Part shown: positions 35,361 through 46,583 of the stretch, in pieces
Layout of the letters: every line of letters starts with the position of its first letter
Position numbering within the stretch: the first letter of the stretch is position 1
From: Inia geoffrensis
Lineage: Eukaryota > Chordata > Mammalia > Artiodactyla > Iniidae
Length of the DNA: 64,000 nt
Assembly (NCBI GenBank): GCA_036417435.1
Contig: CM070904.1
Coordinates: 38,722,408-38,786,407 of the forward strand
Direction: 5' to 3'
Program-made: the position numbers and the translations under genes
The notes under the pieces: model-generated
Told to the model about the DNA's origin: nothing
What the model saw: the letters and a program-made list of their open reading frames with translations, nothing else
The model's database searches: none

Positions 35361-36165
35361 CGCCCGGCGGTGTAGCTCGGAGAGGTGCCATGGGGGGATC
35401 AGCCATTTGTCAGGTTCAGCTTGAATGTAACAGCAACATTCAAATTCACGAACCTAGATTTCACCTTCCTATGTATAATCAGTCTTCAGATTTAATGAGC
35501 TCTCTAAAATGCCAATTCCTCGTTTAAAGCTTGCCTACTGTGGGGAACGGCACCCTGTTTTCTGAAGAGTAACCAGTTTCCTTTCTCATTCTCGCTTTGC
35601 CTGCGATGGAAATCGGAGCGGGATTTAAATGCCTTTGTCGTGCAGTGGAAACAGCACTAGCACTGGGAAGAGGGTCTCATTTTATTTCGTTGCTGTTGTA
35701 GGGTTGGAATGAGAATATCTGAGTTGACCTTGGCCAGCTCACGTTACCTTTCGGACCACTCATCTAACTACAAACGGAAAGAGTTGGGACTAGGGCGTTT
35801 CAAAGGCCCCTTCTTGCTAGGAAGGGAGGGAGGAAAGGAAGGGGAAAAAAGCAGAGAAAAACGCTCTGATTCTTTGGACAAAAAAAAAAAACAACGAAAA
35901 GTTTTACCCACTGGTCTTGCTTCTCTCTTCTGAGGTAGACAGACTTCGGGTACTTGCAGACACCCCAACACACACACCTCTGTTACTCTCTCCCACCCAG
36001 ACTGTTTTCCTCCAAGTTTTCGCATTTAATCCGTCAATGGCTCTCAAACATAAGAATCACCTGGGGAGTTTACAAACAAAAATACCCAGGACTCACCTGC
36101 TGCTAGAGATTCTAATATCACAGGTGATAATGTGGGTATTTTTTAAAGCTCCCTTCCCGTTCTTT
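35361..36165. other. Upstream flank of TMEM163, with one MER5-like fragment
   Basis: No gene. 36030..36150 ('ctctcaaacataagaatcac') resembles a MER5A hAT element. 35880..35891 is an A run. Confidence 0.55.
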
Positions 36166-36218
36166 TTTTTTTTTTAACGTTTTTATTGGAGTATAATTGC
36201 TTTACAATGGTGTGTTAG
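36166..36218 (-). mobile_element. Extremely 5'-truncated L1 3' end (about 53 bp)
   Basis: T run then 'ttttattggagtataattgc' and 'acaatggtgtgttag', the antisense L1 3' terminus. Flanking 'cccttcccgttct' and 'ccctccccattct' form an imperfect duplication. Confidence 0.8.
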
Positions 36219-36544
36219 TCCCTCCCCATTCTTAAATCATCTGGGGAAGCATTTTTTTTTTAATTTATTTAAATGCTGATTCCTTGTTCTTTGAGATTCT
36301 GATTCAGTAAATCTGGGATCTGGCAGAGAACCTTCATTTGAATAACACATTCTGATATAGATTGATTGCTCTAGGACCACCTTTGAGATTCTCACTACCT
36401 AACTACCCTCCACAATCTGAACTTTTCTCTCACTCTCTCCTCTCTCTATTCCTCTCACACAAGCACCCAAGGTCTGTGTTCTCTCAAAGGATAAAATATT
36501 ATTGTCCTTTCCTCTGGTTCCTCAGTTGGTTCTCTAGGCCATCA

Positions 36545-36692
36545 CATCGCAACTGTGAATGTGCAGTTGAACACCTGGGATTCTTGTTAAAATGCAGATT
36601 CTAACTCTGTGGGTCTAGGGTAAAAGCTGAGATTTCTAACAAACCTCCAGGCGCTGCTGATGCCGCTAGTCTGAAGACCACGCTCTGAGACG
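36545..36692 (+). mobile_element. MER5A-like hAT fragment
   Basis: 'ttgttaaaatgcagattct', 'tgggtctaggg' and 'gatgccgctagtctgaagacc' follow the order of MER5A. Confidence 0.65.
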
Positions 36693-37985
36693 TAAGGGTC
36701 TAGGAGTTATTCATGGGATAAATATATTTTCCTTCAAGTACCCAGCTGCCCTGGCTCAATAAGCCAATCTTTCCTCCAGAAAGACTTCTCTGACTCCAGC
36801 TCTCCCCGGGCTCTCCTTTTTGTGAGCTGTAAGTGTTTAATAATTCACTCCTTATTTCATGTTGGAGGCAGGGAATGTGGTGCTTGCCTGATTCCCATCT
36901 TTACTCACCCGCATCTATCTGGGGGAACACAGTGTTCCCCCAAACAATCTCTGCTGATTGACTGGGAGATAATATTATATTACATTCTGGAGGACGTACT
37001 GTGTGCTAGGCACCTTGCTAAGTGTTTTTTACGTGCATTGTCTCCATCCCTTAACTACTGCTATCCTCATTTTACAAAGGAAGAAATCAAGACAAGTCCC
37101 CTGTTAAGCCGTCTAGCACCTCAGCCCACAGCAGTACCGCCCCCTAGGGGGCATTTTGGAAATTTGCATGTGCTTTGATCGGTTTTCACAATGATGAGGA
37201 GGGGGCAGTGGCATTTAACACGAGATGGAGGAGGACGCAGGCAGTGCCTCCAGGGCAGGATTTTGCAGCACAGGGGTTGTTTGTGTGTCAGACTGGACAT
37301 CTGGGGCAGTTCAAATGTGCTTCTAATTACATTAGAACTTTAACTCTGTTTTCCATATAGACAAAATATTTTTTTGCACCATTTGAGTACACACTGGATT
37401 TTCTGGAAATGCAACTACTGCATAAATCTAGGCAAGATTGTGCTTCGTTCACCGTTTTGGAAAATCAAGACACTGACACCAGTTCCACTCATGGCAATCA
37501 ATACATCAGCACCTGTCAAATGTATAACTGTCACAGGCCCAGTAATTCCAAATGTGTATATGAGTATTTTTTATTTAGCTCTTACTTCAAAATGTCAAAA
37601 ATAAAGTGTCAGTAATAGTCCAGAGTCTTGTCTTATTGCTCTTGAATTATAAATGGGTACAAGTATCTGACTGTTTTATGATTTCTGATGCAGATCTGAG
37701 CATTTATAAAAGCAACTACATATTAAATATTTGTTGTTTTACTCCATTATATCAATAGGTCATTATATTGATGTTTAAACTCTGTGTGTAGGGACTAACT
37801 ATGCATTCTACTTCATGATCACAACAGTGAATAGTACCAAATAACTTACAGTAATATAATAATTATTATGAAAAGGGAGCCTTAACTGTCACAGCCAAGA
37901 GGAGCCTAGGGAGACATGACAATTAAATGTAAAATATCCTGGATGGGATGCTGGAACAGAAAAAGAACATTAGGTTAAAATTTAA
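36693..37985. other. Intergenic sequence with a MIR fragment
   Basis: 36985..37095 looks like MIR in reverse ('tactgtgtgctaggcacctt', 'tatcctcattttacaaagg'). The rest is unassigned and has no gene. Confidence 0.5.
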
Positions 37986-37989
37986 AACA

Positions 37990-38178
37990 TCTGAACAATT
38001 GGGGCCTTAGTAATAATGTATCAATTATAATTCATTAATTGAAGCAATGTACTATACTAACATAAGATGTCAATAATAGGGGAAACTGGGTGCAGGGTAT
38101 ATTGCAACTTTCTATACTATCTTTTCAATTTTTCTGCCATCTAAAACTGTCCGAAAAAATAAAGTCTAGTTTTAAAAA
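37990..38178 (+). mobile_element. Old L1 3' end (L1MA/MB-like)
   Basis: 'gggtgcagggtatattgca' and 'gccatctaaaactgtccg' then 'aataaagtctagttttaaaa' match the 3' terminus of older mammalian L1s. Confidence 0.7.
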
Positions 38179-38600
38179 AGTAAAATTAAGTGGGGGAGAT
38201 GGGAAGACTTGAGTACAGGTAGACATCCTAAACTTATATTTTGCCCATTGCAGAAGAGAAACCATGGAAAGACAAAGTCCATGGGGTCTTTAGTAATACT
38301 TTAAAGTTACTTGGAAATTTTAATATGGTCATCAGGAGTACAATGTTCATGAATAATGGTTAGAAATAATATGACATAGAATTAAACTGAGTCACAATTT
38401 TAAGCCTATTCCACTGGCTTTTACTGGAACTTGTTAGTATATTTAAGGATTTAGGAACTTTTGTGAATTTTGTGAAATCTCAAATTCTTAAATCAGGGGG
38501 CTTCCACCAGGACACTTTAGAAAGTCACGTTTGGGTAAGAGAACATGAACATGTAACCTGACTATTGAAAGACCACAAATTGAGTGGTGTCTTTTTTTTT
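38179..38600. other. AT-rich intergenic sequence, nothing recognised
   Basis: No gene or repeat assigned. Confidence 0.55.
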
Positions 38601-38853
38601 TTTGCTATTTTATTCCCTTTTACGTCTTCGGTATTGGCATGCCTTCTTTTATTGTGCTTTGCTTTACTATACTTTGCAGGTTGCATTTTTTAACAAATTG
38701 AAGGTTTGAAGCAACCCCACATCCAGCAAGTCTATTGACATCATTTTTCCAAAAGCATTTGCTCACTATGCATCTCACATTTTGGTAATTCTCACGATAT
38801 TTCAAACTTTTAAAATTATTATTATATCTGTTATGATCTGTGGTCAGTGATCT

Positions 38854-39070
38854 TTTTTTTTTTTTTTTTTTTTTTTTGCAGTACACGGGCCTCTCACTGC
38901 TGTGGCCTCTCCTGTTGCAGAGCAACAGGCTCCGTACGCACAGGCTCAGCAGCCATGGCTCACGGGCACAGCCGTTCCGCCGCATGTGGGATCTTCCCGG
39001 ACCAGGGCACGAACCCGTGTCCCCTGTATCGGCAGGCAGACTCTCAACCACTGCGCCACCAGGGAAGCCT
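38854..39070 (-). mobile_element. CHR-type SINE inserted in Tigger1
   Basis: Long poly(T), antisense body, head complement. Flanks 'cagtgatcttt' and 'cagtgttcttt' form a near-perfect duplication. Confidence 0.93.
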
Positions 39071-39259
39071 GGCCAGTGTTCTTTGACATTACTATTGTAA
39101 TTGTTTTGGGGCTCCACAAACCGTGCCCATATAAGATGGTGAACTTAATCGATAAATATTGTGTGTGTACTGACTGCTCCACCACCAGCCGTTAGGCCAG
39201 TTAATAACCCTACATTGGAAAAAAATAAAATAACCCTACATTGGCATCTAAGTGTTCAG

Positions 39260-40975
39260 GTAAAAGGAAGATTCACACCTCTCTCACTTTACGGCAAAAA
39301 CTAGAAGTAACTAGGCTTAGTGAGGAAGGCTTGTCAAAAGCGGCGACAGGCCTCTTGCCCTAAATAGTTAGCCTTGTTGCAAATGAAAAGGAAAAGTTCT
39401 TGAAGGAACTTAACAGTGTTACTCTAAACACAGGAATGATAAGAAAGCAAAACAGCCTTACTGCTGATATGAAAAAGTTTTAGTGGTCTGGAGAGAAAAT
39501 CAAACCAAACACGACATTCCCTTAAGCCAAAGCCCCATCCAGAACGAGGCCCTAACTCTCTTCAGTGCAGTGAAGGTTGAGAGAGGTGAGGAAGTTGCAT
39601 TAAGAAATGTTTGAAGCCAGCAAAGGATGGTTCATTATGTTCAAGAAGAGAAACCATCTCCATGATATAAAAGTACAGGGTGAAGCAGCAAGTGCTGAAG
39701 CCGCAGCCAGTTACCCAGAAGACTAGCTAAAATAAGTAATGAAGGTGGCTACGCGAAATAACAGATGTTCAATGTAGATGAAACAGCCTCCTACTGGAAG
39801 AAGATGCCATCTAGGACTTCCATAGCTAGAGAGGAGAAGTCAATGCCTGGCCTCAAAGTTTCAAAAACAGGCTGACTCTTCTTAGGGGCCCACGCAGCTG
39901 GTGACTTTCAACTGAAGCCAATGCTCATTCACCATTCTGAAAATCCTAGGGCCCTTAACAATTATGCTAAATCTACTCTGTCTGTGCTCTATAAATGGAA
40001 CAACAAAGCCTGGATGACAGCACATCTGTTTACCACATGGTTTACTGACTATTTTAAGCCCACTGTTGAGATCTGCTGCTCAGAAAAAAAGATTCCTCTC
40101 AAGATATTACTGCTCATTGACAATACACCTGGTCACCCAAGAGCCCTGATGGAGGTGTACAATGCAATTCATGTTGTTTTCATGCCTGCTAACACAACAT
40201 CCATTCTGTAACCCATGGATCAGTGGGTAATTTCAAATTTCAAGCCTTATTATTTCAGAAATACATTTCGTAAGGCTGTAGCTGCCATAGATAGTGATTC
40301 CTCTAATGGATCTGGGCAAAGTCCATTGAAAACCTTCTGGAAAGGATTCACCATTCTAGATGCCATTAATAACATTTGTGATTTATGAGAAGAGGTCAAA
40401 ATATCAACATTAATAGGAGCTTGGAAGAAGTCAATTCCAACCCTCAAGGATGGCTTGGAGGGGTTCAAGACTTCAGTGGCGGAAGCAACTGCAGATGTAG
40501 TAGAAACAGCAAGAGAACTAGAAGTGGAGACCAAAGATGTGACAGAATTGCTGCAACCTCCTGATGAAACTTTAACGGATGAAGATTTGCTTCTTTTGGA
40601 TGAGCAAAGAAGTGGAATGGAATCTACTCCTGGTGAAGATATTATGAAGACTGTTGACAACAAAAGTTTTGAATATGACATCAACTTAGTTGATAAAGCA
40701 GCAGCAGGGTTTGAGAGGACTGACTCCAATTTTGAAAGAAGTTCTACTGTGGGTAAAATGCTATCCAACGGCATTTCATGCTACAGAGAAATCATTCATG
40801 AAAGGAAGAGTCAATCCGTGCAGTAAACCTCATTGTTGTCTTATTTTAAGAAACTGCTACAACCACCCCAACCTTCAGCAACCATCACCCTGATCAGTCA
40901 GCAGCCATCAACATCAAGGCAAGATGCTCCACCAGCAAAAATATTACGACACGCTGAAGGCTCAGATGACAGCTA
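39260..40975 (+). pseudogene. Tigger1 transposase remnant
   Basis: A decayed pogo-family transposase. The N-terminal DNA-binding part (from about 39260) is full of shifts. The clearest reading is 39921..40211, which includes the DDE-domain signature [14 protein letters not shown] (the Asp of the second acidic position) and [11 protein letters not shown], then a stop where the family continues with PMDQG-type sequence. 40455..40826 is the acidic C-terminal region. In life it cut and pasted the element at TA sites; here it is inactive. Confidence 0.9.
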
Positions 40976-41133
40976 GAACTTTTTAGCAATAAAGGATTTT
41001 TTGAGATACGTACATTGCTTTTTAGACATAATGCTATTGCGCCTTAGACCACAGTATGGTGTAAGCATAACTTTTATATGCACTGGGAAAGCAAAAAAAT
41101 TGTGGGACTCACTTTATTATGACATTCGCTTTT

Positions 41134-41347
41134 TTTGTTGTGTTTTTTTTTTTTTGCAGTACGCGGGCCTCTCACTGTTGTGGCGTCCCCCGCTGCGGAG
41201 CACAGGCTCAGGGCGCGCAGGCTCAGCGGTCATGGCTCACGGGCCCAGCCGCTCCAAGGCATGTGGGATCTTCCCGGACCGGGGCACGAGCCCGTGTCCC
41301 CTGCATCAGCAGGCGGACTCTCAACCACTGCGCCACCAGGGAAACCC
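41134..41347 (-). mobile_element. CHR-type SINE inserted in the Tigger1 3' end
   Basis: Interrupts the subterminal Tigger1 sequence. Duplication gacatt(c/t)gcttt at 41121..41132 and 41348..41359. Confidence 0.94.
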
Positions 41348-41574
41348 GACATTTGCTTTATTGCAGTGGTCTGGAACCGAACCTGCAGTATCTCCAAGGT
41401 AGGCGTGTAAACGTCTCCAGATCCCTAATCCTAGGAATATATGCAAGAAAGAGAAGAAAGGACGAGAAGCCCAAAGAAACAAAGCAGGCAGTAAAAGCCT
41501 CAGCAGGAATAAAAGTCCGCAGTTACCTCTGGTAGAGCCACCTGCTAAGGGTCATGAGTTCTAAGGACACCGCA

Positions 41575-41735
41575 TGTAACAGTCCTCTTGGTCCTCACAA
41601 CCCTATGAAGCAGGTATGATCAGTTATCTCCATCTTAGGGACAGAGAAACTGAAGCACAGGTTAAGTACCATTGCTAATGAACCCATGAGTGGAGCTCCC
41701 TGAGCCTCGCTCTTAACCAATACACTGCATGGCTG
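41575..41735 (-). mobile_element. MIR fragment
   Basis: Reverse of MIR: 'cacaaccctatgaagcaggta', 'cagagaaactgaagcacag' and 'gctcttaaccaatacactgc'. Confidence 0.75.
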
Positions 41736-42524
41736 CTACAGAAGAATCTAAAGGTGACCAAGAGCTTGGCTACTACACCTGACTCCCTATGTTGGATTGC
41801 ACACTAAAGTATACTTGTCTTACTTTGTTACATGGGCGGGCTTTGGAAAACCAAATAAAATCATATTATCACCTTTTGCAAGCCGTGAAGAAACATAAGA
41901 GACACTTAGAGCTAGCTAGTGCATCCTTGAAGGAGTGAGCCCCAGGCCTGGGGCTGGGTGAGGAGCTGTCCCATGATGGGGTGTCTAAACAGGCTGCCAA
42001 AGTCAACCCAGAACGGCAGGAAGGGCCCTAAGACCTTTTCTTGGAAAGTGGGAAGTATGTGTGCGCACACATGCCTGCTGGTTAGTGTTACGTTATAAAC
42101 TCCCTTTACCATAAAAAAAAGTTTGTAAATGAGGGCGTGACTATGGAACATTTAGAGGAACAACATATTAGTGATAAGGATTAATAAGAGGCTTTGTGTG
42201 CAAAATACCATAATACAAGACATACCAAAAGAATCGTTCAGTGCCATCTCTGCTTTTAAGGGACTTAAAGATGGTGTAGTTCTGCATCCCAGCCTTTGCC
42301 ATGTGCTCTCCAGCAGTGCGTCTCAGCTCTACCTGCATGTTATAACCACCAGGGCTAGGGTGACCGACTTGTACTGATTTGCTGAGGTGACGTTGTTTCT
42401 GATTTTAGCACTGAAAGTTCTAAATCCTGAAAAGAAAAATCCCAGTCCCATGAAAATTGGGACAGTAGGGATGCTTGTTAGAATCCTGATGCCCAAACCA
42501 ACTCCCTGCTCAATTGCAGCAGAA
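41736..42524. other. Intergenic sequence, partly decayed MER5-like
   Basis: No gene. 42310..42355 and 42475..42524 resemble parts of a MER5 element that continues past the next SINE. Confidence 0.45.
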
Positions 42525-42538
42525 TCCCCGAGTGTTTT

Positions 42539-42763
42539 GGGGTTTTTTTGTGTTTTGCTGTACGCGGGCCTCTCACTGTCGTGGCCTCTCCCGTTGTGGA
42601 GCACAGGCTCCGGGTGTGCAGGCTCCGGACGCGCAGGCTCAGTGGTCATGGCTCAGGGGCCCAGCTGCTCCGCGGCACGTGGGATCTTCCCGGACCGGGG
42701 CACGAACCCGTGTACCCTGTATCGGCAGGCGGACTCTCAACCACTGCGCCACCAGGGAAGCCC
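42539..42763 (-). mobile_element. CHR-type SINE with an internal 15-bp duplication
   Basis: Perfect 14-bp duplications tccccgagtgtttt at 42525..42538 and 42764..42777. Inside, ggctccgggtgtgca (42606..42620) is followed directly by ggctccggacgcgca (42621..42635), so the copy is longer than its relatives. Confidence 0.95.
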
Positions 42764-42835
42764 TCCCCGAGTGTTTTCGGAAGACCTCCCAGCTGATTCC
42801 AACGTGCAGCCAAGCTTGAGAAAGCACTGCTCCGG

Positions 42836-42990
42836 GACAGTTCTCCTCAACTTGGAATGTGCACAAGAACCACCTGGGGATCTTATAAGATGCAGATTTC
42901 AATTCAGTAGGCCTGGTGTGGGGTGCAATTTTCTGCATTTCTAACCAGCTTCCAGGTGATGCCAGTGCTGGTATTCGGCCCACCCACTGA
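42836..42990 (+). mobile_element. MER5A-like hAT fragment
   Basis: 'aatgtgcacaagaaccacct', 'tcaattcagtaggcctgg' and 'ttccaggtgatgccagtgctg' in MER5A order. Confidence 0.75.
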
Positions 42991-43784
42991 GTGGCAAAGG
43001 TCTGGAATGCATGAGCAGTAAGTTTGGTTTCTACTTTGAAAGAATCTACAACACAGTCAGGATGGGGAGAAATATGGGGACAAAATTGACAAAGGGGAAA
43101 AATCAAATAAGCAAAATGTAAGTAATTAGTAATGCAATACAGAGAGGGAGCAGGATAGGGTACACTACTCTCTGGGACCCCTGAGTGCTCAACACACACA
43201 GTGGGCGTTCGACACAGAGGAAAGGGCAATCTGGAACAGCTTCCTGGGGGTGAGTGCTAACAGTGATTTGCAGTTACAGGGGGCGAGCATCCCAGGACAG
43301 GGCAATGATGGGCATGAAGATTCTGTGATCAAATTAGCCAAAAGTTGGCAGAAATGACAAGACCCACAATTCTCTCCATATAATGCTTACCTAGGGGAAG
43401 AAGGGAATTGGGATGCGAATGGGAAGGAGATGGGGCATGTTAAAAGAGGCTTCTGGGGTGACTGGGGAAGTTCTAGTTTTTGACCTGGGGAGCACTTGTT
43501 TTATAATAATTCATTAAGCCATACATTTGATTTGTGTGGTCTTCAATGTCTGTGTTTTATTTTGCAATAAAATATTTATAAAAAGTCTATCCAGAAGAAC
43601 CATCTATATTGTGAGGGATAGATGACATTGTGGCTAAAGCAGTTTTTACTGAACCCAGGCAGAGGTTGCCAGGGGACACTTGAGCAGGACTAACGAGTCA
43701 TCTCGGCTCAATGGGCTGTCAAACACAAGGAGGAGTAGGGCTTAAAAAAGAATGCACTACAAAACAAACAAACAAAAAAATCAA
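42991..43784. other. Intergenic sequence, nothing recognised
   Basis: Unassigned. The 196-codon minus-strand ORF at 42639..43229 is partly inside a SINE and has no domain. Confidence 0.5.
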
Positions 43785-43992
43785 GGGCTTCCCTGGTGGC
43801 GCAGTGGTTGAGAGTCCGCCTGTCGATGCAGGGGACGCGGGTTCGTGCCCCGGTCCAGGAGGATCCCACGTGCCGCGGAGCGGCTGGGCCCGTGAGCCAT
43901 GGCCGCTGAGCCTGCGCGTCCGGAGCCTGTGCTCTGCAACGGGAGAGGCCACAACAGTGAGGGGCAGCGTACCGCAAAAAAAAAAAAAGAAG
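43785..43992 (+). mobile_element. CHR-type SINE, short subfamily
   Basis: Full head-to-tail copy ending in an A run and (GAA)n. Confidence 0.93.
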
Positions 43993-44149
43993 AAGAAAAA
44001 GACATAGATACTTATTCTGTCTAGCCCAAAAGAAAGCCAGGATGATGACTGTGGAATGAGAAAGAGAGTTAGATGGGGCCACAGAGGTCATCTAAGTTTG
44101 CACTGAGGCTCCACGTTACGGATGAGGAACTTGAGAGGAGCATTACATG

Positions 44150-44620
44150 AGTTTCCTATTGTTACCGTAACAAATTATCACAAACTTGGTGGCCTAAAAC
44201 AATACAAATGTATTCTTGTGTATTTCTGGGAGTCAGAAGCCTGAAATGAGTCTGAGGGGCTAAAACCAACATGTCAGCAGGCCTGGTTCCTCCTGGAGGC
44301 TCCAGGGAATAATCCATTCCTTGCCTCTTCCTGGCATCTACAAGATGCCAGCACTCCTTGGCTGCCCCCCACTTCACCCCAGTCTCTGCTTCCATGGTCA
44401 CATCACCTTCTACTCTCTGATTCTGATCCTCCTGCCTCCCTCTTATAAGGACCTGTGTGATCACTTCGAGCCCGCTGAATACTCCAGGATAATCTCCCTT
44501 AGCTCAAGATCCTTCATTTAACCACATCAGCAAAATGCCTTTCACCACGTGAGATAACATTCACAGGTTCCAGAGATTAGGAGATGGATATCTCTGGGGC
44601 CATTATCCAGGCTACAGCAT
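44150..44620. repeat. Ancient mammal-wide dispersed repeat, family not assigned
   Basis: 'gtaacaaattatcacaaact', 'ttataaggacctgtgtgatca', 'aggataatctcccttagctc' and 'ccattatccaggctaca' belong to a repeat met very often in mammalian genomes. I cannot name the family with confidence. Confidence 0.6.
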
Positions 44621-45481
44621 GGGGTGAAGAGATCGGCTAAGGTTGACACCACGAGGAAGAAGCCAGGACGGATGGTAGATACACGGCTGCTCCTGTACAG
44701 CTACCATCTGGGTGTCTGCTGAGGCCTGTCATTCAAGATTATGTAAAATTGAATCCAGCCCCCATCCCAGGCTCTGTGAGAAGTTCAACGTGCTCTGTTT
44801 AACTTCTGATGGGCTAGCTCCTCCGTCGTATCTTCTCAAGGTCATCTCTCCCCACACTCTCTGAGTTCCTGCGGCCACTGACTTCCTAACCCTACGTGCA
44901 TTTGAACTCCTACAGCCATTCTTTTCTCTTGGTTCCTGGTCTTCTCCCATTCTGTGCTGATCCAGTTCTGGGACTCAGCCCCTTTCCTTGATTTACCTGA
45001 AAGCACTCAAAGAGGCAATTACTGTCACTCATGCATATGTTCATTCATTCATTCAGGGTTGTCCAGAGGGACTGAGTCCCAGTTACCCTTAGAAGTAACT
45101 GACTTGCTAACACACCACGTATTTACTTCTATCCCTTCTCTTTCTCACTTTCATACCCCACTATCAGCGTTTCTCAAGATTACTTCCCAAATGAATTACT
45201 TGCACGCAAATTCTCACCGTAGGGTCTGCAACTGGAGCAACTCAAACCAAGGCAGTAGGCAAAAGCAGTCCATTAGAATAAGCAACATCAACAAGGAGAC
45301 AGTCTCCAAAACGAACCTGTGATCATGCACTTGTACTTCCAGGAAGTGGGTAGGACCCCACGCGCCTTTAGCCAGCGATATCCTTACATGTGAAAAGAGA
45401 AGGTTCTGGAGGGATGCTTTTTTATTCCATTCTCACCGAAAAATGCCTCCTACACCCATCACTCCCTGAAGTCTTTTAATG
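44621..45481. other. Intergenic sequence, nothing recognised
   Basis: No gene. The ORFs seen (up to 122 codons at 44954..45322) have no domain. Confidence 0.55.
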
Positions 45482-45495
45482 GGAAACAGTGTTTT

Positions 45496-45815
45496 GTTTT
45501 GTTTTTATAGATTATTGTGGTTTAAATTTATTTATTTTACTTGTTTATTTTTGGCTGCGTTGGGTCTTCGTTGCTGTGAGCGGGCTTTTCTCTAGTTGCG
45601 GCGAGCTGGGGCTACTCTTCGTTGCGGTTCACGGGCTTCTCATCGCGGTGGCTTCTCTTGTTGCGGAGCACAGGCTGTAGGCGCGCAGGCTTCCGTAGTT
45701 GTGGCGCACGGGCTTAGGTGCTCCACGGCATGTGGGATCTTCCCGGATCAGGGCTCGAACCCGTGTCCCCTGCATTAGCAGGCAGATTCTTAACCACTGC
45801 GCCACCAGGGAAGCC
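45496..45815 (-). mobile_element. CHR-type SINE, long subfamily
   Basis: Antisense body 'ggctgcgttgggtcttcgtt' and head complement. 'gaaacagtgtttt' on the left and 'gaaacagcatttt' on the right form the duplication. Confidence 0.93.
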
Positions 45816-46291
45816 CGAAACAGCATTTTTTTTATTACTCAAATATATATCTAGCTTCCAAAATCTCCCAGAGAAGAGGATGCAGTATCTCATTTCACAG
45901 GAAGCCATAGTTAAGGGATATTCGATCCCCTCCTGAGAAGAGATTTTAATGCAGGGAAGGGTGTGGACACATGAGATGCAGTCAGGTGAAGTAGAGAAAG
46001 TAGAGGAAGAGGGAAGCCAGTGTGCACTTCCCCTCATTCCCCAGAACCAGCGCTGGAGTGGCTCACATCTGCACGAATTGTGATCAGAACTCCCACCCTG
46101 AGTAGATTCCTAAATTTTCCCTGGAGGAGTAAACATAGTAAGGAAAACCACAGTAGGACAGAGAGTCCCATGAGGACACCTTGCTTTGCGGGCGTTAAGC
46201 AAAGGCCAAAAATATCTCTGGGACTTGCCTTTTAACAACTTCTTTTCCCGACTTCAGCTCCAGATCTTCACCTGCTGAGAAGACCTGGGGC

Positions 46292-46307
46292 GGGGGGGGG
46301 GGGGGGG
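46292..46307 (+). repeat. Homopolymer run of 16 G
   Basis: Sixteen G in a row just before a SINE head, between 'gacctggggc' and 'acggcttccc'. Confidence 0.95.
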
Positions 46308-46308
46308 A

Positions 46309-46583
46309 CGGCTTCCCTGGTGGCGCAGCAGTTAAGAATCCGCCTGCCAATGCAGGGGACACAGGTTCGAGCCCTGGTCTGGGAAGATCCCACATGGGGC
46401 GGAATAGCTAAGCCCGTGCGCCACCACTACTGAGCCTGTGCTCTACAGCCCGCGAGCCACAACTGCTGAGCCCGAGTGCCAAAACTACTGAAGCCCGCAC
46501 GCCCAGAGCCCGTGCTCCGCAACAAGAGAAGCCACTGCAATGAGAAGCCCGCGCACCTCAACCAAAGGTCGCCATAAATAAAA
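46309..46583 (+). mobile_element. CHR-type SINE, long subfamily
   Basis: Head ggcttccctggtggcgcag, long body, 'gccataaataaa' end. 'aagacctgggg' precedes the G run and recurs after the tail. Confidence 0.92.

Larger units (their letters stand above)
38640..41407 (+). mobile_element. Tigger1 DNA transposon (pogo-like), 5'-truncated fossil
   Basis: A long continuous match to Tigger1: 5' non-coding region, transposase region and 3' terminal inverted repeat ending near 41407 ('gtatctccaaggtaggcgtg') beside TA. The 5' inverted repeat is missing. Two CHR SINEs interrupt it (38854..39070 and 41134..41347). Confidence 0.92.

Noticed and set aside
42639..43229. 196-codon minus-strand ORF
   Set aside because: Its C-terminal third is SINE-derived and the rest shows no domain or splice structure.
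44150..44620. Possible gene or exon set, because of long similarity to familiar sequence
   Set aside because: The familiarity comes from a common mammalian dispersed repeat, and no open frame spans it.
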